Assembly: GCA_963779485.1 (NCBI GenBank)
Contig: CAVZYJ010000013.1
Coordinates: forward strand, 620,001-684,000
Reading direction: 5' to 3'
DNA length: 64,000 nt
DNA from: CAVVJA01 sp963779485
Lineage (GTDB): Bacteria > Actinomycetota > Actinomycetes > Mycobacteriales > Jatrophihabitantaceae
Below the pieces are notes generated by a model. That model searched no databases and was not told the origin of the DNA. It saw only the letters and a list, made by a program, of their open reading frames with translations. Shown one piece after another: positions 48,639 through 57,526 of the stretch; the stretch's first letter is position 1; every line of letters starts with the position of its first letter. The translations under genes and the position numbers were made by a program.

Positions 48639-48693
48639 CCGTTCAACCTAGTGTCGCGCCGACCGAGGCGCCGCAGCCGCTTCCGTGAGCGGA

Positions 48694-49596
48694 TCAGCGA
48701 CATTCCGCGGTGGACGTCGGGACTAGCTGCGGCTCGGTCATCACTTCGACGCGGCGCCGGGCGGCCAGAATCGACCCCACGAGGATGAGCGGGAACCCCA
48801 CGATCATGCCGAGGGTGACCGACTCCCCCAGCACCATGACGCCGAGGAGGACGGCGACCGCGGGGTTGACGTACGTGATGACCGTCGCGCGGGCCGGCCC
48901 GATCCCGGCGATGAGCGCGAAGAAAAGGATGAAGGCGAGCGCGGTACATACGGTCGCGAGCACGAGCACCGAGGCTATGGACTGCGCGGTCAGCCGGCGG
49001 GGCGGGTCCAGCACCGAGAACGGCAGGTAGATGACCGCCGTGATGAGAAGCGATGCGGTGACCACACCGATCGACGGTAGGTCGCTCAGCGACCGGGCCA
49101 GGATGGCCGGACCCAGCGCATAACCGACGACCACGCCCGCGATCGCAAGCACTGCCGCCCCGTTGACGTCCCCGAAGTCGAGGCCGAGCAGTGCGGCCAC
49201 ACCGGCAACGCCCAGCAGGAGACCCACGAGGCGGCTCCGATCGATGCGCTCCCGGTCCCCCATGAGCCGGGCGACGCCGACCCCGACTAGCGGCACGGCG
49301 GCGATGAGCAACCCGGCCAGCGAACTCGACAACGTGGTCTCGGCATGCGAGAGCAGCAGCCACGGCCCGGCGACCTCCACGAGCGTGAACAGCAGCAGGG
49401 GCCCCCACCGGGCGAACGCAGGCCGGAGCGCGTCCCGGCGCCAGGCAATGGGCAGCAAGATCACCGCCGCGATTCCGGTGCGGGCGAAGACGAGGTCGGT
49501 GGGCGGCACGTCCCGCACGGCGACTCGGATGAGCAGGTACGGAATCCCCCAGATGACGCACATGGCCGCGAACAGCAACCAGTTGCGACGGGACAC
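48694..49596 (-). CDS. EamA/DMT-family transporter
   Basis: 300 residues, about ten membrane helices as two five-helix EamA repeats (first from NWLLFAAMCVIWGIPYLLIRVAV; second including ALAFILFFALIAGIGPARATVITYVNPAVAVLLG). Drug/metabolite exporters of this family move amino acids, nucleosides and similar metabolites; the substrate is not evident. It is not overlapping with neighbours. Gene order after mshC differs from mycobacteria here. Confidence 0.9.
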   Translation of the reverse strand: MSRRNWLLFAAMCVIWGIPYLLIRVAVRDVPPTDLVFARTGIAAVILLPIAWRRDALRPAFARWGPLLLFTLVEVAGPWLLLSHAETTLSSSLAGLLIAAVPLVGVGVARLMGDRERIDRSRLVGLLLGVAGVAALLGLDFGDVNGAAVLAIAGVVVGYALGPAILARSLSDLPSIGVVTASLLITAVIYLPFSVLDPPRRLTAQSIASVLVLATVCTALAFILFFALIAGIGPARATVITYVNPAVAVLLGVMVLGESVTLGMIVGFPLILVGSILAARRRVEVMTEPQLVPTSTAECR

Positions 49597-49712
49597 GTGT
49601 GGTAACCACCTCTCCGAGGCCGGGCGGCCCTGCCGATGTCAATCTAGGACGTGGCTCTGACGCCGTCGGTCGATATAGAGCCTCCGCCGGGTCTTGGCGA
49701 GTGCGCCGGCGG

Positions 49713-50468
49713 TCAGATCGGCGGCCACGGCACCGCCGGCCAGTCCCCGCTCGGCTCGGGATGGCAGCCGCTCGCGAGCAGCTGGTCGAGCCGCCGGACC
49801 GTGCTGCGCACTTCGCGTGCGGTCAGCAGTCCGGCCAGCCGCTCACCCAAGTCGCCAGCACACCCGGCGCGAAGGTCGCGCAGGGTGTCGAGTGCGTCCG
49901 CCTTGATGGGCCGTCCGGCCCACTGCCACAGCAAGGTGCGCAGTTTCGGCTCCGCATGAAAGCTCACCCCGTGGTCGACGCCGTAGATGTGTCCGGCGCG
50001 GGTCGGCAGCAGGTGACCGCCCTTGCGGTCGGCGTTGTTGATCACAGCGTCGAACACCGCGATGCGCCGCAGCTGCGCGGATGACGTGCCCCGAATGAGC
50101 CGCCGGATGTCGACGTCCTCGTCGACCTCGATCCACAACTGGACCATGCCCGGTCCGAGAGGGCCGGAACGGAACACGGTCGGCGGAACGATGAGCCACC
50201 CACTCGCGGCCGACACCTCGTAGGCCGCGACCTCGCGCTGCGCGAGCGTCCCGTCCGGGAAGTCCCACAAGGGGCGCTCACCGGCAACCGGCTTGTAGAC
50301 GCAGGCGGCGGTCACCCCATCCAGGCACACCGAGCAGTACAGCGTCGCGTTGGACGCGACCACCAGGCGACCTTCGACCGCCAGCTCGCCGCGTTCGAGC
50401 AGCGTCATCGCCTCATCGACCGGAAGCTCGCGCGGGGGCGTGAGGTCGGCCGGCTCGTAGGACGTCAC
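49713..50468 (-). CDS. SCO1664 family protein (PI3/4-kinase-like fold)
   Basis: 251 residues. Family hallmarks: LVVASNATLYCSVCLDG, VYKPVAGERPLWDFPDGTLAQREVAAYEVS, FDAVINNADRKGGHLL and YGVDHGVSFH, the last two resembling kinase catalytic (NxDRKGGH) and metal (DHG) motifs. The substrate is unknown. I chose GTG 50468, which overlaps the DUF3090 stop (GTGA). The phosphatase-DUF3090-SCO1664 order is conserved in actinobacteria (Rv2135c-Rv2133c). Confidence 0.9.
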   Translation of the reverse strand: MTSYEPADLTPPRELPVDEAMTLLERGELAVEGRLVVASNATLYCSVCLDGVTAACVYKPVAGERPLWDFPDGTLAQREVAAYEVSAASGWLIVPPTVFRSGPLGPGMVQLWIEVDEDVDIRRLIRGTSSAQLRRIAVFDAVINNADRKGGHLLPTRAGHIYGVDHGVSFHAEPKLRTLLWQWAGRPIKADALDTLRDLRAGCAGDLGERLAGLLTAREVRSTVRRLDQLLASGCHPEPSGDWPAVPWPPI

Positions 50469-51052
50469 GATCCGGATGTCGGGCGGTGATAGCCATTGTG
50501 TCGAGGACAGATATGGCCGGTCCGGTCGAGCGGGAGCCCACACAACGGGCACGGCGGCCGGCCGGCCGCGAGCACCCGCCGGGCGCGGTCGACGAAAGCC
50601 CGGGCATCGCCCGGCTCGATGCGCACGCGCAGCGCGTCGGGGCCGTCCTCCACGTCCTCGAGCAGCGTTTCCTGCGCGACCTCGGTGTCCTCGACCGGCG
50701 CCTGAGCCTCGATGACGACCAGGCCGGCGTCGCTGTCCCAGGCCAGGCCCATCGCGCCGACGCGAAATTCCTCGTCGACCGGCTGCTCGAGCGCGTCGCT
50801 GTCGCGGTGCACCGGCGCCGGGACCTCGGTGCCGGTGCGGGCCACGACCTCGTCGAGCAGCTGCTCGATGCGGTCGGCCAGCACGGACATCTGCTGCTTC
50901 TCCAACGCGACGGAGACCACCCGTATCCCGTCGACCGCCTGCAGGTAAAAGGTGCGGTCCCCGGGCACGCCAACGGTGCCCGCGACGAATCGGCGCGGAC
51001 GATCGAAGAGGTAGAACTGGCGGGCCATGGCGTAATCCAGCCTATCCGGCAC
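50465..51052 (-). CDS. DUF3090 family protein
   Basis: 195 residues: LDYAMARQFYLFDRPRRFVAGTVG at the N-terminus and four closely paired zinc-type residues at the C-terminus (CPLCGLPLD...HICPRHNGYH). The tail suggests a zinc ribbon. The function is unknown. It is translationally coupled to the SCO1664-family gene and probably co-transcribed with the upstream phosphatase. Confidence 0.9.
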   Translation of the reverse strand: MPDRLDYAMARQFYLFDRPRRFVAGTVGVPGDRTFYLQAVDGIRVVSVALEKQQMSVLADRIEQLLDEVVARTGTEVPAPVHRDSDALEQPVDEEFRVGAMGLAWDSDAGLVVIEAQAPVEDTEVAQETLLEDVEDGPDALRVRIEPGDARAFVDRARRVLAAGRPPCPLCGLPLDRTGHICPRHNGYHRPTSGS

Positions 51053-51086
51053 GGGTGAGCGCCGCAGCGAACAATCGGCCCGGGCC

Positions 51087-51098
51087 GTCCAAGATCAC
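51087..51098. repeat. half site of the inverted repeat family, overlapping a stop codon
   Basis: GTCCAAGATCAC overlaps the stop of the histidine phosphatase gene: on the minus strand the TGA is the start of TGATCTTGGAC. Only one arm is recognisable. Confidence 0.45.
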
Positions 51099-51763
51099 GT
51101 CGCTGGGCTGGCGCGACCGCGGCGACGCTTCGGCGGCCCGAGTCCGGCGAGGTCGCCGCCGACGTCGTTGCTGCGCAGGACCAGCGGGCGGGGTGCCGCG
51201 TACCGGATTGCCGACACCGAGCAGGTGTCAACGGCAATGCGCTGGAACTGGTCCAGATGCAGCCCGAGGGCGTCCGCGAGCACGGTCTTGATCGGGTCGG
51301 CGTGACTGCAGGCCACCCAGATTGCGGTCGCGCCGAGCCGAGCGTCCCAGTCGCGTATCGCATCCACCGTCCGCGCGGAGACCTCGGCCAGACTCTCCCC
51401 GTCCGGAAATCGGGCGGCTGCCGGCTGGGTCTGCACCACCCGCCAGACCGGGTCCTTGGCCAGGTCCCGGAGAGCCCGACCGGTCCACTCGCCGTACTGG
51501 CACTCGGTGATTCGTTCGTCGAGCTGCCAGTGGGGGTCGCGCCCGACGGCGCGCTGCGCGGCCAGAATCGCCGCGGCCGTCTCCACGCACCGCTCGAGGG
51601 GACTGGACACGACCGCGGCGAGCGGCAGCTTGGCCAGCCGGTCCGCGACGGCCTCGGCCTGGGCCCGACCGCGGTCGTCGAGATGCAGACCGGGAGCGCG
51701 ACCGGAAAGCACCTGGCCGGTCGACTCCGTGAGCCCGTGACGCACGAGCAAGACAGTCGACAT
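51095..51763 (-). CDS. histidine phosphatase (MSMEG_4193-type)
   Basis: 222 residues. Catalytic LLVRHGLTESTGQVLSG with the RHG, SSPLERCVETAAAIL, the acid-residue helix ITECQYGEWTGRALRDL and CSHADPIKTVLADALG (second His). The substrate is unknown. The C-terminal 30 residues are Arg/Gly-rich. It lies in the uppP-phosphatase-DUF3090-SCO1664 run, uppP being 2 bp upstream. Confidence 0.93.
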   Translation of the reverse strand: MSTVLLVRHGLTESTGQVLSGRAPGLHLDDRGRAQAEAVADRLAKLPLAAVVSSPLERCVETAAAILAAQRAVGRDPHWQLDERITECQYGEWTGRALRDLAKDPVWRVVQTQPAAARFPDGESLAEVSARTVDAIRDWDARLGATAIWVACSHADPIKTVLADALGLHLDQFQRIAVDTCSVSAIRYAAPRPLVLRSNDVGGDLAGLGPPKRRRGRASPAT

Positions 51764-51765
51764 GG

Positions 51766-52668
51766 TTAGGTGGCGTCGATCGTGCCGCTCGCGAGCAGCA
51801 CGATGAGCAGCGTGCCCAACGCCACGCGATACCAGATGAACAGGTACGTGCTGTGCCGTGATATCCACCGCATGAACCACGCGATCGAGGCGAAACCCAC
51901 GATGAACGCGAGGACCGTGGCGACAATCGTGACTCCGAGCCCGGGACCGGTTCGCTCGCCGACCTTGCGAGCCTCGTAGGTCCCGGAGAGCACCACGGCG
52001 GGAACCGACAGCAGGAAGGAGAACCGGGCCGCCGTCGGACGGTCGAGACCGCGGAACAGCCCCGCGGTGATGGTCGTACCCGATCGCGAGGCACCCGGGA
52101 TGAGCGCTAGGGCTTGCGCGCCGCCGACGGCCCAAGCGTCGGTCTGGTTCAGCTGCTCCTCGTCCCGGCTTCGGGTGCCGATCCGTTCGGCGAGGTAGAG
52201 GGCGCCGGCCAGCGCGATCATGACCACCGAGATGAGCCACAGATTGCGGGCGCCCGTCTCGATCTGGTCGCTGAACAGCAGGCCGAACACGCTGACCGGA
52301 ATCGTGGCGAGAATGAGGTACCACCCCAACCGGTACTCCAGCGTGCCGCGGACCGACTGATCGAGGCTCCGGAACGCCCAGGACGCGGTCCCGCGGGCCC
52401 AGGCCACCACGACCTGTAGCAGCTCCCGCCAGAAGTAGAGCACGACCGCAGCGACCGTGCCGAGCTGGATCACCGCCGTGAACGCCGCGCCCGGATCGGG
52501 CCAGCCGAGCAGCGCCGGGACGATACGCAGATGCGCCGTCGAGGAGATGGGAAGGAACTCGGTCAAGCCCTGGACGATTCCGAGAACGGCGGCCTGACCG
52601 AAGGTGAGATCGGTTCCGGACCCGGAGGCCAGGACGAGGGGGTGCGCGACGAGCCCGCCGACCAACAT
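51766..52668 (-). CDS. uppP: undecaprenyl-diphosphate phosphatase
   Basis: 300 residues, about eight membrane helices. UppP recycles the lipid carrier of cell-wall synthesis by removing its terminal phosphate. Diagnostic motifs: QGLTEFLPISSTAHL (E-rich motif I) and ALIPGASRSGTTIT (PGxSRSGxT motif II with catalytic Arg). I start at ATG 52668 (MLVGGLVAHPL), but the frame extends 20 codons further and no start has an ideal ribosome site. Confidence 0.95.
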   Translation of the reverse strand: MLVGGLVAHPLVLASGSGTDLTFGQAAVLGIVQGLTEFLPISSTAHLRIVPALLGWPDPGAAFTAVIQLGTVAAVVLYFWRELLQVVVAWARGTASWAFRSLDQSVRGTLEYRLGWYLILATIPVSVFGLLFSDQIETGARNLWLISVVMIALAGALYLAERIGTRSRDEEQLNQTDAWAVGGAQALALIPGASRSGTTITAGLFRGLDRPTAARFSFLLSVPAVVLSGTYEARKVGERTGPGLGVTIVATVLAFIVGFASIAWFMRWISRHSTYLFIWYRVALGTLLIVLLASGTIDAT

Positions 52669-52793
52669 CACCCCCCGGCTCCGGAATCGTTCCCGTCCGC
52701 TCCCAGCTCCCCGTAGTCGAGATTGCACGCGAGTTTCACGCGAGCTACCTTAACCGTGCCGCCGCCGGGGTCAGCCGTGCGGCCGATAGGTTC

Positions 52794-53768
52794 GTGGCCG
52801 TGGAACAGCGCAGGGTCGGACGCAGCGGGCTGCTCGTCTCCCACCTCGGGCTCGGTACCTGGCGATGGGGCAGCGAAACGGGCGAAGACGACGCGGCCGA
52901 CCAGTTGATCGCGTTCCACGATGCTGGCGGCACGTTGGTCGACACGGGCACGTCCTACTCGGCCGGACGTTCCGAGGAAATCCTCGGCCGCCTGCTCGAC
53001 GACGTAATTCCCCGAGAAGAGCTGGTCATCGCCACGAAGGCCGGCCTGCGCTGGCGCGGCGAGCAGCCCGTGATCGATGGCTCTCGCGGCGCGTTGCTCG
53101 GCCAGCTGGACCTGTCCTTGCGGCGCTTGGAAGTCGACCACGTCGACCTGTGGCAGCTGCACGTGCCGGACGACACCGTCCCGATCGAGGAGACGCTCGC
53201 CGCGCTGGACGCCGCCGTGCTCTCCGGCAAGGTTCGCTACGTCGGCGTGTCCAACTTCACCGGGTGGCGAACCGCTCAAGCCGCAACCTGGCAGCGATGC
53301 GCACCAGGACGGTCACCTATCGTGTCCAACCAGCTGCGGTATTCCCTGCTCGACCGAGGTATCGAGCGCGAGGCTCTCCCGGCCTGCGACGCGCTGGGGA
53401 TCGGCATCCTTCCGTTTTCTCCGCTCGGTGGCGGGGTACTGACCGGCAAGTACCGCGACGGCGTGCCCGCCGACTCGCGGGCGGCGCGAGGTGGGCGGCA
53501 CCTCGCCTCGCTGCAGGATCCGATGACGATCGGGATCGTGGAGGCGGTATCCACCGCGGCGGACGGGCTCGCGACGTCGGCGGTTGCGGTAGCCCTGGCC
53601 TGGGTGCGCGACCGACCGGGCGTGACCGCGCCGATCGTCGGGGCGCGCACGCTGGGCCAGCTGACGGCGGCGCTGAGCTGCGAGGCGCTGGACCTGCCGG
53701 ATGAGATCAGCCAGGCGCTCGACGACGTGTCGGCACCGCGGTTCGGCTACCCGGAGGCGGGAATCTGA
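52794..53768 (+). CDS. aldo/keto reductase
   Basis: 324 residues, NADPH-dependent. Catalytic residues in DTGTSYSAGRSEEILG (Asp, Tyr), ELVIATKAGL (Lys) and WQLHVPDDTVP (His). The cofactor-binding end contains PIVGARTLGQLTAAL. The potassium-channel beta/YajO-like subgroup is likely. Start codons GTG 52794 or GTG 52800. It is divergent from uppP and overlaps the CTG start region of the downstream helicase. Confidence 0.92.
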   Translation: MAVEQRRVGRSGLLVSHLGLGTWRWGSETGEDDAADQLIAFHDAGGTLVDTGTSYSAGRSEEILGRLLDDVIPREELVIATKAGLRWRGEQPVIDGSRGALLGQLDLSLRRLEVDHVDLWQLHVPDDTVPIEETLAALDAAVLSGKVRYVGVSNFTGWRTAQAATWQRCAPGRSPIVSNQLRYSLLDRGIEREALPACDALGIGILPFSPLGGGVLTGKYRDGVPADSRAARGGRHLASLQDPMTIGIVEAVSTAADGLATSAVAVALAWVRDRPGVTAPIVGARTLGQLTAALSCEALDLPDEISQALDDVSAPRFGYPEAGI

Positions 53769-53857
53769 GCAACAACTCGGATCCGGTCTTCGTCGCCTTC
53801 TGCGCCGCCGGACTCTGGCCGGGCCTCGGCACCCGGCTGGTCCCGGCGCTCGCCGAT

Positions 53858-55696
53858 GTGGGAATCCGTGGACCCGCTGACGTGTCGACGGCCAACCTGG
53901 CGACCTTGCCCAAAGTCGGGCCGGTTCGCGCGGGCCGGCTGCTGTCGTCGTTCCTGGCCGCGGCATCGGTCTACGAAGTGGTCGAGCTGCTCGTTCCGGC
54001 GGCGCTCGATGCGCGGCTGGCATCGCGGTTGCATGATCTGCTCGGCCCGCCGGCTGCCCGTTTGCTGCGGGAGGATCCCTGGCGAATTCTCGACGTGCCC
54101 GGGGTGACCATCGACGAGGCCGACCAGCTAGCCCGGGCGGCGGTTCCCGGCATCACTCGGGACGATCCGCGGCGGGCCCGCGCCGTGGTCAGCTTTATCC
54201 TGGCGCGCGATGCTCGCGACGGCCACACCGTCAGCCCGCAAGCGGATATCGAGAGCGCGTTGCGAGCGTTCGGCGCCGGGGAGCCGGCAGTGGCGGTGGC
54301 GGCTGCGGTCTCGCAGGGGACCGTGATCTCAGTCGGCGATCAGGGTCAGGAAATTCTCGGATTGACCCGATACGCCGAGGCCGAGAACGCCGTCGCCCAC
54401 GGGATCGCCCGGCTGTGTGCCGCCGGCCGGCCGATCGAGGTCGACGCCGCTACGGACGCCGCGCATCTGGATGCGGCGCAACATTCGGCCGTCGAGCATG
54501 CGCTGCGGTCTGGGATGAGCGTCCTCACCGGCGGGCCGGGCACCGGCAAGAGCCGCACCGTGGCCGTCCTCGTCACCCTGGCCGAGCGAGCCGGCCGCAC
54601 GGTCGCGCTCGCCGCGCCGACTGGTCGGGCCGCCAAACGCCTGGAGGAGCTGTGCGGCGCGCCGGCCTCGACGCTGCACCGCCTGCTGGGCGCCCAGCCC
54701 CGGACACGAGGCGAGGAGGTTAGCTTCAGCGCCGGGTTCGCCCGCAGTCGCGACTGGCCGCTGGACGAGGACGTGGTCGTCGTCGACGAGGCGTCCATGC
54801 TGGACGTCGAGCTGGCCAACGCGCTGTTGGATGCCTGTGCGGACGGCACCCATCTGCTGTTCGTCGGCGACCCGGCCCAGTTGCCATCGATCGGTCCCGG
54901 GCGGGTGTTGGGCGACGTGATCGATTCCGGCATAGCCCCGGTGACCGAGCTCCGCACGCTGTACCGGCAGGCGGAGGGTGGGGCGATCGCCCGGCTGGCG
55001 ACGAGCGTTCGGGACGGGACCCTGCCGCCGGTCGATGACCCGACCCGGGAGGTCGTCGTGGTAGGCGCCCGTGGATCGGCCGATGCCGCCCATCGGGTGA
55101 CGCAGCTCGTCACCGACTCGATCCCGCGAGTGCTTGCGATTCCGGCCCATCAGGTCCAGGTAGTCACACCGATCCATCGCGGACCGGCGGGCACGCAGGC
55201 ACTCAACGTTGCGCTCAAGGCGCAGCTCAACCCGGGAGACGGGCGTCACCGGTTCGATGTCGGCGATCGGGTGGTGGCCACCGCGAACCACCTGGAAGCG
55301 GAGCCGTTCGGTTACGCGAACGGCGAGGTCGGCGTCGTGGCCGAGGTCGATGCGGACGGGACCGTGACGGTCGAGTTCGCTTCCGGACCGGCGGAGGTCA
55401 AGGGTAAGGCGCTCGCCGACCTGCTGCACGGCTGGGCCATCACGGTGCATCGGGCCCAGGGGTCGGAGTTCTCGGGCGTCGTCGTGGTGCTGCCGCCGGA
55501 GTCGGGCCGCATGCTCTCCCGCCCGCTCGTGTACACCGCGCTCACCCGAGCCCAACGGCACCTGTCGGTCGTGCACGCGGTCGGCCCAGCGCTCGCCCGC
55601 GCCGTCCGAACGGTCGGCGCCCAGCCCCGCCGCACCCGGCTGACTGAGCTGCTGCTCGCATGCCGAACGCCGGCGTCCCTGGGGGAAGTGGAGTAA
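53858..55696 (+). CDS. RecD-like superfamily 1 DNA helicase
   Basis: 612 residues from GTG 53858, but coding similarity clearly extends upstream (FVAFCAAGLWPGLGTRLVPAL) in the same frame to CTG 53765, behind GGAGGCGGGAAT and overlapping the aldo/keto reductase stop. N-terminal helix-hairpin-helix repeats (LPKVGPVRAGRLL, DVPGVTIDEADQLA) precede the motor: Walker A TGGPGTGKSRTVAVL, APTGRAAKRLEEL, VVVDEASMLDVEL, FVGDPAQLPSIGPG, and a UvrD-like C-terminus (GWAITVHRAQGSEF, YTALTRAQRHL). This is RecD2-like, probably DNA repair. Confidence 0.9.
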   Translation: MGIRGPADVSTANLATLPKVGPVRAGRLLSSFLAAASVYEVVELLVPAALDARLASRLHDLLGPPAARLLREDPWRILDVPGVTIDEADQLARAAVPGITRDDPRRARAVVSFILARDARDGHTVSPQADIESALRAFGAGEPAVAVAAAVSQGTVISVGDQGQEILGLTRYAEAENAVAHGIARLCAAGRPIEVDAATDAAHLDAAQHSAVEHALRSGMSVLTGGPGTGKSRTVAVLVTLAERAGRTVALAAPTGRAAKRLEELCGAPASTLHRLLGAQPRTRGEEVSFSAGFARSRDWPLDEDVVVVDEASMLDVELANALLDACADGTHLLFVGDPAQLPSIGPGRVLGDVIDSGIAPVTELRTLYRQAEGGAIARLATSVRDGTLPPVDDPTREVVVVGARGSADAAHRVTQLVTDSIPRVLAIPAHQVQVVTPIHRGPAGTQALNVALKAQLNPGDGRHRFDVGDRVVATANHLEAEPFGYANGEVGVVAEVDADGTVTVEFASGPAEVKGKALADLLHGWAITVHRAQGSEFSGVVVVLPPESGRMLSRPLVYTALTRAQRHLSVVHAVGPALARAVRTVGAQPRRTRLTELLLACRTPASLGEVE

Positions 55697-55725
55697 CCCG
55701 GGCCGTCGGGGTTGAATGGCGGGTT

Positions 55726-55962
55726 ATGACGGCAGCGGGCGCCGAAACGGACGCCGATCCTGACTGGGAATACGCGCCGCTGCGGATTCCGGCGGATGTC
55801 ACCCGGGTCTCCGCAGCGGTGCAGCTCTCATTGCACGCGGAATATGGCGGCTGGGAGTTAGCGCGGGTACTGCGCTACACCGACGGCAGCCGGCGAGTCT
55901 GGCTCCGTCGGCCGCGACCTCCGGCGTCGGATCTGCTGCCCCTCCCTGGCCTGATCCGCTGA
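55726..55962 (+). CDS. DUF5703 family protein
   Basis: 78 residues: EYAPLRIPADVTRVSAAVQLSLHAEYGGWELARVLRYTDGSRRVWLRR, the conserved DUF5703 core, with a short Pro-rich tail. Function unknown. It follows the helicase by 29 bp and converges on the DNA ligase gene. It is a common small actinobacterial protein. Confidence 0.85.
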   Translation: MTAAGAETDADPDWEYAPLRIPADVTRVSAAVQLSLHAEYGGWELARVLRYTDGSRRVWLRRPRPPASDLLPLPGLIR

Positions 55963-55995
55963 TCGCGTCGGGGCGCGGCCCGGCCCTGATCCGCC

Positions 55996-57525
55996 TCATT
56001 CGGGCTGAAGAGCGCGCACGGCATCGATGGTGTCGGCGTCCTCGGCATGCTTGTCGTCGCGGTAGCGGACAACCCGAGCGAACCGAAGGGCCAGGCCGCC
56101 TGGGTAGCGCGACGAGCGCTGGACGCCGTCGAAGGCGATCTCGACAACCTGCTCGGGTCTTAGCGGCACCACCCAGCCGTCGGTGGGCCCGCTGGCCAGC
56201 TGCTGGAAGCGCTCCGTCTGCCAGGCGAGCATCTCGTCCGTCATGCCCTTGAAGGTCTTGCCCAGCATGACAAATCCTCCGGTAGCCGGATCTCGCGCCC
56301 CGAGATGAATGTTGGACAGCCAGCCCCGGCGCCGGCCCGAACCCCATTCGACCGCGAGCACCACCAGGTCGAGGGTGTGCACCGGCTTCACCTTCAGCCA
56401 GCCACTGCCCCGGCGACCGGCCTCGTAGGGCGCGGTAAGCGACTTCACCATGACGCCCTCATGGCCGCGGTCGAGCGTCGCGGTGAGAAATCGGCTTGCT
56501 TCATCGGGATTCGACGTCACGATCCGATCCGGCCGGTTGGCCGACGGAACCACGTCGGCCAGGACGCGATATCGCTCGGCGGTTGGTTCGTCGAGCAGAT
56601 CGACGCCGTCGATATGGAGAGCGTCGAACACAAATAGCGTCAACGGCGTTCTGTCCCGTCCCGCGTCCGGGTCGCGGGAACCGACCCGGGAGGCAGTGAC
56701 CTGGAACGGAAGGGGTCGCCCACCCCGGGTGAGTGCGATCGCTTCGCCGTCGGCAACGAAGTCGCGCACCGACCGGGCTCGCACGTACTCGACGATTTCC
56801 GGCAACCGCGCGGTCACATCGTCCAGGGTGCGAGTGAACAAGCCGACGTCCGATCCGCTGCGATGAATCTGCAGCCGGGCGCCGTCGAGCTTCCATTCGA
56901 CGCTGGCTTCGCCGCCCAGCCGAACCAGCGCGTCGTCGGTGCTCTCGGCGGTCTGGGCCAGCATCGGCCCGATCGGGCGGCCCACCTGCAGCCGGAAGTC
57001 GGCGAGCGCTGGCACGCCACCGGCCAGCGCAGCGGCGGCGACTGCGGGAAGATCGCCCCGAAGCATCGCCGCGCGTCGGACATCGGCGAGGGGCACGTCG
57101 GCGGCGCGGGCCACGGCGTCGGCCATGACGCCGAGCAACGCGCCCTGCCGCAGCTCGCCGCCGAGCAGCCGCCTCAAGAACGCTTGCTCGCGGTCGGTTG
57201 CCGCCGCGAACAGGTCGTGCAGCAGGCGACGCCGTTCCCGCTGGGAGCCGGCTCCGGTGACCGCTCCGATCCGGGTGAACGTCGCCTCCACCGCCTCGAT
57301 GGTGAGCGTCGCGCCGGCTGCGGGCTCGGGCAGCTCACCTCGCAGCGCCGCCCAGCCGACACCGATCTGCCGCTGGGTGAGTGCACCGGAGAGCCAGGAC
57401 ACCGTGACCTCAGCCTCCGCCGGCGACAGCTGCCGCAGCAGGGCGGCGAGCCGGGTCACCTTGGCGGTGCGAGCCGACGCGGCCGCGACCTCGTCGGAGA
57501 CGGCGGCCACGTCGACGAACAGCAT
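55996..57525 (-). CDS. lig: ATP-dependent DNA ligase
   Basis: 509 residues. Helical N-terminal DNA-binding domain (about 1-205), then the nucleotidyltransferase with the AMP-accepting EWKLDGARLQIH (KxDGxR), DGEAIAL, FDALHIDG, HEGVMVKS and GWLKVKP. The OB fold follows (LDLVVLAVEWGSG, LGKTFKGMTDEM, VVEIAFDGVQRSSRYPGGLALR). LigB-type, a repair ligase rather than the replicative NAD-dependent LigA. Start ATG 57525 lies 2 bp before the upstream M20 stop. Confidence 0.95.
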   Translation of the reverse strand: MLFVDVAAVSDEVAAASARTAKVTRLAALLRQLSPAEAEVTVSWLSGALTQRQIGVGWAALRGELPEPAAGATLTIEAVEATFTRIGAVTGAGSQRERRRLLHDLFAAATDREQAFLRRLLGGELRQGALLGVMADAVARAADVPLADVRRAAMLRGDLPAVAAAALAGGVPALADFRLQVGRPIGPMLAQTAESTDDALVRLGGEASVEWKLDGARLQIHRSGSDVGLFTRTLDDVTARLPEIVEYVRARSVRDFVADGEAIALTRGGRPLPFQVTASRVGSRDPDAGRDRTPLTLFVFDALHIDGVDLLDEPTAERYRVLADVVPSANRPDRIVTSNPDEASRFLTATLDRGHEGVMVKSLTAPYEAGRRGSGWLKVKPVHTLDLVVLAVEWGSGRRRGWLSNIHLGARDPATGGFVMLGKTFKGMTDEMLAWQTERFQQLASGPTDGWVVPLRPEQVVEIAFDGVQRSSRYPGGLALRFARVVRYRDDKHAEDADTIDAVRALQPE

Positions 57526-57526
57526 G

